Shown: positions 58,863-64,000 of the stretch, piece by piece
Layout of the letters: each line of letters starts with the position of its first letter
Position numbering within the stretch: the stretch's first letter is position 1
Source of the DNA: Rhypophila decipiens
Taxonomy: Eukaryota; Ascomycota; Sordariomycetes; Sordariales; Naviculisporaceae
Assembly (NCBI GenBank): GCA_033297075.1
Contig: MU858201.1
Location: forward strand, 1-64,000
DNA: 64,000 nucleotides
Direction of reading: 5' to 3'
The notes under the pieces: generated by a model
The model's input: the letters and a program-made list of their open reading frames with translations, nothing else
Database searches by the model: none
What the model was told of the DNA's origin: nothing
Translations under genes and position numbers: made by a program

Positions 58863-60279
58863 TTAGGTCCTGTAATGCTGCGTCATGTCATATCGTAAAG
58901 ACGGCATCCCAGCCTGCGGATTCCCGTCGATTGTCAGCGCCTTCTTCTTTTCCAAACTCAAAGGCCGAATCGGATAAAAAGGGAAAAAAGGAACAACTCA
59001 CCGGGGCCTTTTCTCCTTCCTCCTTGCCATTTGTCGCCGTCTCCTCCTCCTCCTCCACCTTCTTAGCCTGCCGTTCCATCCCCTTTAACATTTTAAAAAA
59101 CTCATCCTGTTCCATTGCTTCCTCCGCACTATTGTATTTGAACAATCTCTCCATGTTGGCACTCGAGAGCGGGTTAATTACCTCGTGCCAGATCTTTCGT
59201 CGCATTTGGTCGCAGATGTCCAGGATGGAGTCGTCTGCTTTCTCTGTGTGGATCCCGAGGAGAGCATCGAACAGACTGCCCACGTCGGCTATCCCACCTG
59301 TTAGTCCTAGCCCGCCGAAGGGATTGCAGAGGTGTGCTGCGTCGCCTGCTAAAAGGAATTTATTGACGCGCATGTGAGGGACACAGCGCTGGTGGACTTT
59401 GTAGGGGGAGAAGTTTACGACTGTGTATTGCTCTGGTGTGGGGTTTCCGGGGAGGATGGTTTGGAACTTTTGGGGGAGACGGGAAAGGAGGTCGGAGTGA
59501 GAAAGGCCGCCGGAGATCTCGCCGTAAGTGACCCGGTACAAGTTGTCGGGTTGGATTTTGGCTACCATGTGCCAATGTTCGGGGTGGACGAAGAATTGAC
59601 TGTCGTCGTAGTCTACCTTGCTTGAGGAGAGGTAGGGGTAGTAGATGTTTGTTGCTACGATTTGTTTGTCCCATGTGAAGCCGGGGAAGACGGATTCGCC
59701 AAAGAGGGTCCGGCGGATGGTGCTGTTCCCGCCGTCGCAGGCTACTATGTAATCTGCTGAGAGGGTTTCGATTTTGGGACTTGTGGGAGGAGAATGTTGG
59801 GATTGTGGCGTGATTTCGACTTTGACCCATGGTTTTTGGGCGGCTGGGTCTTCGCCTAGGTCGATCACTTTGTATCCGTAGAGAATACGGGCTGTCGGCT
59901 GGGCGAGTACAGCTGTTTCGAGGATCTTGCCTAGCTTGTGGAGCGGGAGACAGACCATTCGGTGTCGAAAGGCGGCATCGTTGTCCTGGCCTGGCAGGGG
60001 GTCCGGGTTGCGGAGAGAAACGAGCCGGGATTTGGCTTCGTCTAGCTTGCGCCAGGATACGCCGTTTGGCGAGAAGCCTTGGGATCGGATCTCGTCGAGC
60101 ACGCCGGCTCGGTCAAACTCGAGACAGGATTCGGGCATGTAGTGGCTTGCTCGTGGGTTGGTGTCGAGCGTAGAAGTCATTTCGAGGAGGTCGACGTGGA
60201 TCCCGGCCCGAGAGAGGAGGAGCGTCAAGAGGAGCCCGGAGGGACCGGCTCCTACGACTATGACCTTTGAGATTGCCAT
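58863..60279 (-). CDS. FAD-dependent aromatic-ring-type monooxygenase
   Basis: NAD(P)H- and FAD-dependent hydroxylase of the PheA/TfdB-like class. Exon 1 is 60279-59002 and exon 2 is 58913-58863 (ends PSLRYDMTQHYRT), giving 442 residues; reading through the GTGAGT donor would give 463. The dinucleotide-binding motif is VIVVGAGPSGLLLTLLLSRAG at the very N-terminus. The middle motif is DYIVACDGGNSTIRR (DG motif), and FLLAGDAAHLCNPFGGLGLT is the GD motif that binds the FAD ribityl chain. A charged Glu/Lys run (KKVEEEEETATNGKEEGEK) precedes the splice site. The substrate is unknown; no other biosynthetic genes flank it. Confidence 0.88.
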
Positions 60280-60467
60280 ATTAAAGTTCAGTTGGATTTG
60301 AGTTCTCTTCTTTTGATGAAATGAGAATATGAGATTCCGGTTAGCATTTTATATGTGCAATTTTTGACTCCAGTACGCAAGAAGACGGTATAGGATTTGG
60401 TGGCGCCTGTGTGTGAGAATCCGTTGGGCTAATATGTCTTCAATAGGTAGCATGTTCGAAATCTGCC

Positions 60468-60600
60468 GGTCTCATGGTGAACAACCGGTTCCGAGACTCA
60501 CACTGTCCCGATCCCCCGGTTCCCAATTCGTTCGCTGCCGGTTATGCATGGCTCAACACAGGTACAGTTCCGGCGGCTATTATTGTGTGCCGATTAGCAG
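60468..60600 (+). repeat. Diverged direct repeat, left copy
   Basis: The first 44 bp match 63780-63823 at 41 positions. A second matching block (CTATTATTGT...CCGATT) starts at 60577 here and at about 63920 in the other copy, so the copies differ by a ~31-bp indel. Confidence 0.75.
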
Positions 60601-60834
60601 CTAGAACTAGTTCTAGACCACAGGTCATCCGTCAGATCCTCTCTGCCGTCTTCTCGGCCAGGTAATAGCTGAAAGATACCCCTTCCCGCATTCGGCCGAA
60701 TTAGGCACAACCACACTGGCCAGATTCTAAATTCGACTTTTACGTATAAGATGAATATCTCGACACTCTTGGCAGGAATATAGAGATCTTGGATGATAGA
60801 GTTGATTATAATCGTCGCGGCGGGAAGGTGGCAG

Positions 60835-60846
60835 GGGTTAGGGTTA
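60835..60846 (+). repeat. Interstitial telomere-type repeat
   Basis: GGGTTAGGGTTA, two units, about 130 bp upstream of the caspase-like gene. Confidence 0.85.
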
Positions 60847-60973
60847 TGTATGTCATCATGGGCGGTGTGATGAACAGAACCAAATCATGATTCTATGTGG
60901 CGCTTGCAGCTGGCCCGGCGGTGACCCGTTGCGCTCACCGAAAGTGTGGAAATCCGAAATCACCCCTCATCCC

Positions 60974-63667
60974 ATGCAGACTCTTCAACCCCGTGTTTCT
61001 CATTCGAAAGCTCCTCCTATTTACGACAACTGACGATTATATCTCTCTTCTAACGGAGCCTGCCGAAACACATCCACGGAAGAGGAAAAGGGGAGCGGAA
61101 ACTGCGAGTGACAGTGGGAAGAGCCAAGAGCACGAACCAGCGGAATCCTCTCGTCAAGACCCCAAAGCCAAAGCCAAAGTTGACGGTGGGGAGCACCCTG
61201 AAGACGAAGCGAAAGCGTCAAACAATGGCGTGAATAAGCAAGATCATAACCCACCAAAATCGCCTCACCGACACCCCGAAGACGAAGGATCGGGTCAATC
61301 GTCTGATGAATTTGCGGTATTCTCGTCGCACAGCTCCAGTACGCACGACACGACAGCTTCGTCGTTCCACTTCCCCAGCATCCACGACTTCACAAAAGAC
61401 CTGCAGTGCGCGGTGGAAGCCAGTTGGAAGACACGACAGGACTCGAGTCGTTCAAGATACAAAGCTGTCAGAGCTCTTCTAGTGAGCTGGGAGGATGACG
61501 ACCTCGGGGTTGCGGCCGAATTGAGGGTACTAAGTCAACTACTCCAAGATGTCTATCACTACGATGTCGAACAATGGAAGATTCCGTCTGTGGATTCTTT
61601 CAAGGCCCTCGATAGACACATTCGGCATGCCACTGAGGATATTTGGGGTGCGAAGTCCTCGCTATTTATTCTCTTTTATGCCGGTCATGCCAGGCCAAGT
61701 GGGGGACTCGGGAGCTTTCCGCGATGGGTATCGCGACGAATTGATGGCAGAGAAGTCAATCCGCTTTCAATTCAAGTTTATTTGGAACATGCGGAATGTG
61801 ATGTTTTGTTCCTATATGACTGTTGTCACTCCATTCATAGAGGAGGAGGTGACTCGTCGTCTGGGGGTGTGAAGGAGGCCTTAGCAGCGGGCGGATTCGA
61901 AACCATCGCTGCAGAGGCAGGAGTTCATTCCTTTACATATCTACTAACTCTCCAACTGGGTCGAGCAGCCGCCGACTCACAGGCCCTATCGATCAGCGAT
62001 CTTCATGGGTGTTTGCTTGCTGAGCTTGGAAATCACACGCGGCGATTGGTGATGGACAACTGCGGTAAACTCATTATTGACGACAATAAGAGGCCCAGAT
62101 TCGAGTCACCCATGAGAAGAACGCCGGTTCATTACTTTCTGTCGCTAAAGCACGAAAGTATAATCATTGCGCCTATGCAAGAGGCATCGCCCCCAAAGCC
62201 GCCGACGATGCCGCCACCAGGTCTTCCAAACCCGCTCCCAGTCACATCTAGTTTGGAAGCCGAGGCCGGATTCATCGAAATAACACGCGAACAGTTCCCA
62301 CAAGTCATTGTGAGCGTACGGTTGCAGTCCTCGGACGTCTCAGACCAAGAGGGGTGGCTGGACTGGCTGTTAAAAGCCCCACACGATGCCAAGCACATCA
62401 AGGTTGAAGGCTGGTTTGGTAGCTTCTCAACCCTCATCCTTCTCAACATCCCTCTGCAAGTCTGGCATATGATGCCCGACAACCCGGCGGTGTCATTTGT
62501 GGGATTTGTGACTACCGAGAACCTGGCTTCCGAACTCCTCCCCAACAAACCTGGACTGAATATCGACCAGTGGCAACGCAATATCAGTGTCCAGTATCCA
62601 CCATCCGTCTTCGCCGACTCTGCGGTAGAGCTCGATGGACGGCCTGTGATCTCCCAAGTTCGTCATGAATTCGCGAAAACCCCCATCGACCCTTTCAAGC
62701 TGGGAACACCTCTCTCCTTGCGCGAACGACCTCCACCACTGAAGGATGAACGGGGCCAGTACGATATGAGACTATCTTGCCCCTTTCGAAAGCGTAACGC
62801 AGTCCGCTTTAACGTTCGAGACCACCAGAGCTGCGCTATTCAGGCCTTTCCAGATATCAGCCAACTCAAGTAGGTTTTATCTCTCCCATCGATCACAAGA
62901 ATGTATCTCTCTAACCCTATCCCAGACGTCATGTGAAGAACTTTCACAAAACGCGTATATCTGTATTTGCCTGCCCTCGGTGCAAGGTTGATATGGTGGA
63001 TAAGATTGGACTTGAAAATCACCTCGCTGTTCCCAACTCGATGCTGTGTAAGCCGGAGGAACTACCGGCCCCAAAAAATCCCGAGGACGGAATAATGAGT
63101 CGTCAAGAAGATATCTTGAACGGCAGAAAACCAAAGAAAAAGATTGATACTTGGGATCAGTTGTGGATGACTCTCTTCCCTAACGACGATGAGGACCAAA
63201 TACCCGATTCAGGTACGGTTATTTACTTCACTAACTGCTGTATTCTATCACGTTGCTCATATTCTGACATCTCTCCAGTGTTTGTGCCCCCAATGGGACT
63301 GGAGGAGGGTATAGAATTGTCGCGGCACACATGGTCAGACTTGGAGGATAGGATTCTAGCCGCCCAGCAGTCGCACGGCTCTGCATTGGAGCCTGAAACC
63401 TTGAGATACATATTCATGAGCCATCTCTTGTTTGTCAGAGAAGAACTCTACGAGAGGGCCAATCGTCCGCCTTCCTTGGCAAGGACTAACCGCGAGCGTA
63501 CAAATATTACTATGACGCGGAAGTTGGATCCCATACCGGAAACGCCAGCGCCTGCCCTGCCGACCAACCCGCCTGACTCGCCGGACTCGCCGGACTCGTC
63601 CGACCAGTCTTTACCCGAGTCGCCTGACTCAGCTATGAGTTGGGCCAGAGCTGACGGCCTGTTGTGA
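60974..63667 (+). pseudogene. Caspase-like (C14) protein with C-terminal zinc-finger region, one frameshift
   Basis: ATG 60974 starts MQTLQPRVSHSKAPPIYDN; one extra base near 61031 breaks the frame, after which DDYISLLTEPAETHPRKRKR continues. A charged low-complexity region leads to a caspase/metacaspase-like fold: YKAVRALLVSWEDDDLG, the catalytic His in LFILFYAGHARPS (codon at 61686) and the catalytic Cys in DVLFLYDCCHS (codon at 61824). After a Pro-rich hinge and a second alpha/beta region comes a finger region: LSCPFRKRN, DHQSCAIQAFPDI, KRHVKNFHK and FACPRCKVDM. Introns 62870-62925 and 63213-63278 are in phase. The tail has tandem PDSPDS repeats. A different start through an unseen upstream exon remains possible, since the main frame has no ATG of its own at the 5' end. 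Confidence 0.7.
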
Positions 63668-64000
63668 TTTTATAGGAGGCTGCTTGTATGGGTTCGTTCA
63701 GTTTGGAGATGTGGGCTTATGTGATGTAACTAGTGTACTGACGGAAGTGCTAGTTCTGAAGACTTGCAGTTAATGGATTGGTCTCATGGTGAACAACTGG
63801 TTCCGAGACTCGCAATGTCCCGACTGCTGCCTCATCATTTTGTGGTATGGTGTGCGTGGAAAGAATAGTTTCGTTGAAGGGGACCGATACGTAAGGTCCC
63901 GTTTTGGAGGTTTCGGGTCCTATTATTGTACCCCGATTGCCGGGTATGTCCAAGACAAGTCACAAATCTGCCAGGAAGTCAACATTTAGACTTCTGAACT
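63668..64000. other. 3' flank with the right direct-repeat copy
   Basis: No gene is recognised; the right copy of the direct repeat fills most of it. Confidence 0.5.
63780..63940 (+). repeat. Diverged direct repeat, right copy
   Basis: Same orientation as the copy at 60468, about 3.3 kb away, bracketing the caspase-like gene. Confidence 0.75.

Larger units (their letters stand above)
60280..60973. other. Intergenic region with direct-repeat copy and telomere-type motif
   Basis: Holds the left copy of a direct repeat (from 60468) and GGGTTAGGGTTA at 60835. Confidence 0.6.

Overview
The window is nuclear DNA of a filamentous ascomycete (Pezizomycotina, most likely Sordariomycetes; I cannot name the genus). 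The case for this rests on genes split by short GT-AG introns of about 50-100 bp, and on fungal families: a HET-domain protein, GH51 and GH71 glycosidases, a GT90 capsule-type glycosyltransferase, an Mtf1-like mitochondrial methyltransferase, NACHT-ankyrin and MYND-associated proteins. Short TTAGGG-type repeats also fit. No tRNA, rRNA, CRISPR array or bacterial-style operon was recognised. Genes are monocistronic and alternate strands.

From 1 to 31 kb the region is mostly ordinary and intact. In order it holds a secreted GH51 alpha-L-arabinofuranosidase (+), an Mtf1/rRNA dimethylase-like protein (+), a multi-pass membrane protein (-), an 85-residue Cys-rich protein (+), a four-helix membrane protein (-), arginase (-), a HET-domain protein (+), a GT90 glycosyltransferase (+), a leucine-carboxyl-methyltransferase-family enzyme (+), a Dal5-type MFS transporter (-), a Nudix hydrolase (+) and a GH71 alpha-1,3-glucanase (+). 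Every exon set closes in frame. Long gene-poor stretches lie at 10-12.2 kb and 25-27.7 kb.

From 31 to 43 kb there is a cluster of decayed accessory genes: an ankyrin protein with a fungal STAND-type N-terminus and four frameshifts (+), a NACHT-ankyrin NLR with one frameshift (-) lying tail-to-tail with it, a beta-propeller lectin-like gene with an in-frame stop (-), a small beta-rich gene (-) and an Hsp70-like pseudogene (-).

From 43 to 64 kb intact genes alternate with broken ones. The intact genes are a zinc-ribbon/disordered 771-residue protein (-), a short-chain dehydrogenase (+), a 694-residue OTU-like protein (+), a seven-helix membrane protein (+) and an FAD monooxygenase (-). The broken ones are a MYND-associated/RNase H fusion with one stop codon, bracketed by 22-bp minisatellites, and a caspase-like protein with a C-terminal zinc-finger region, one frameshift, bracketed by diverged direct repeats. 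Interstitial telomere-type motifs recur at 43.65, 46.89, 48.75 and 60.84 kb.

The main pattern is that housekeeping and metabolic genes are intact, whereas nearly all incompatibility- or innate-immunity-type genes carry one or more disabling changes. The HET gene at 15-17 kb is the exception. All functions are inferred from sequence motifs by eye; no database search was run.
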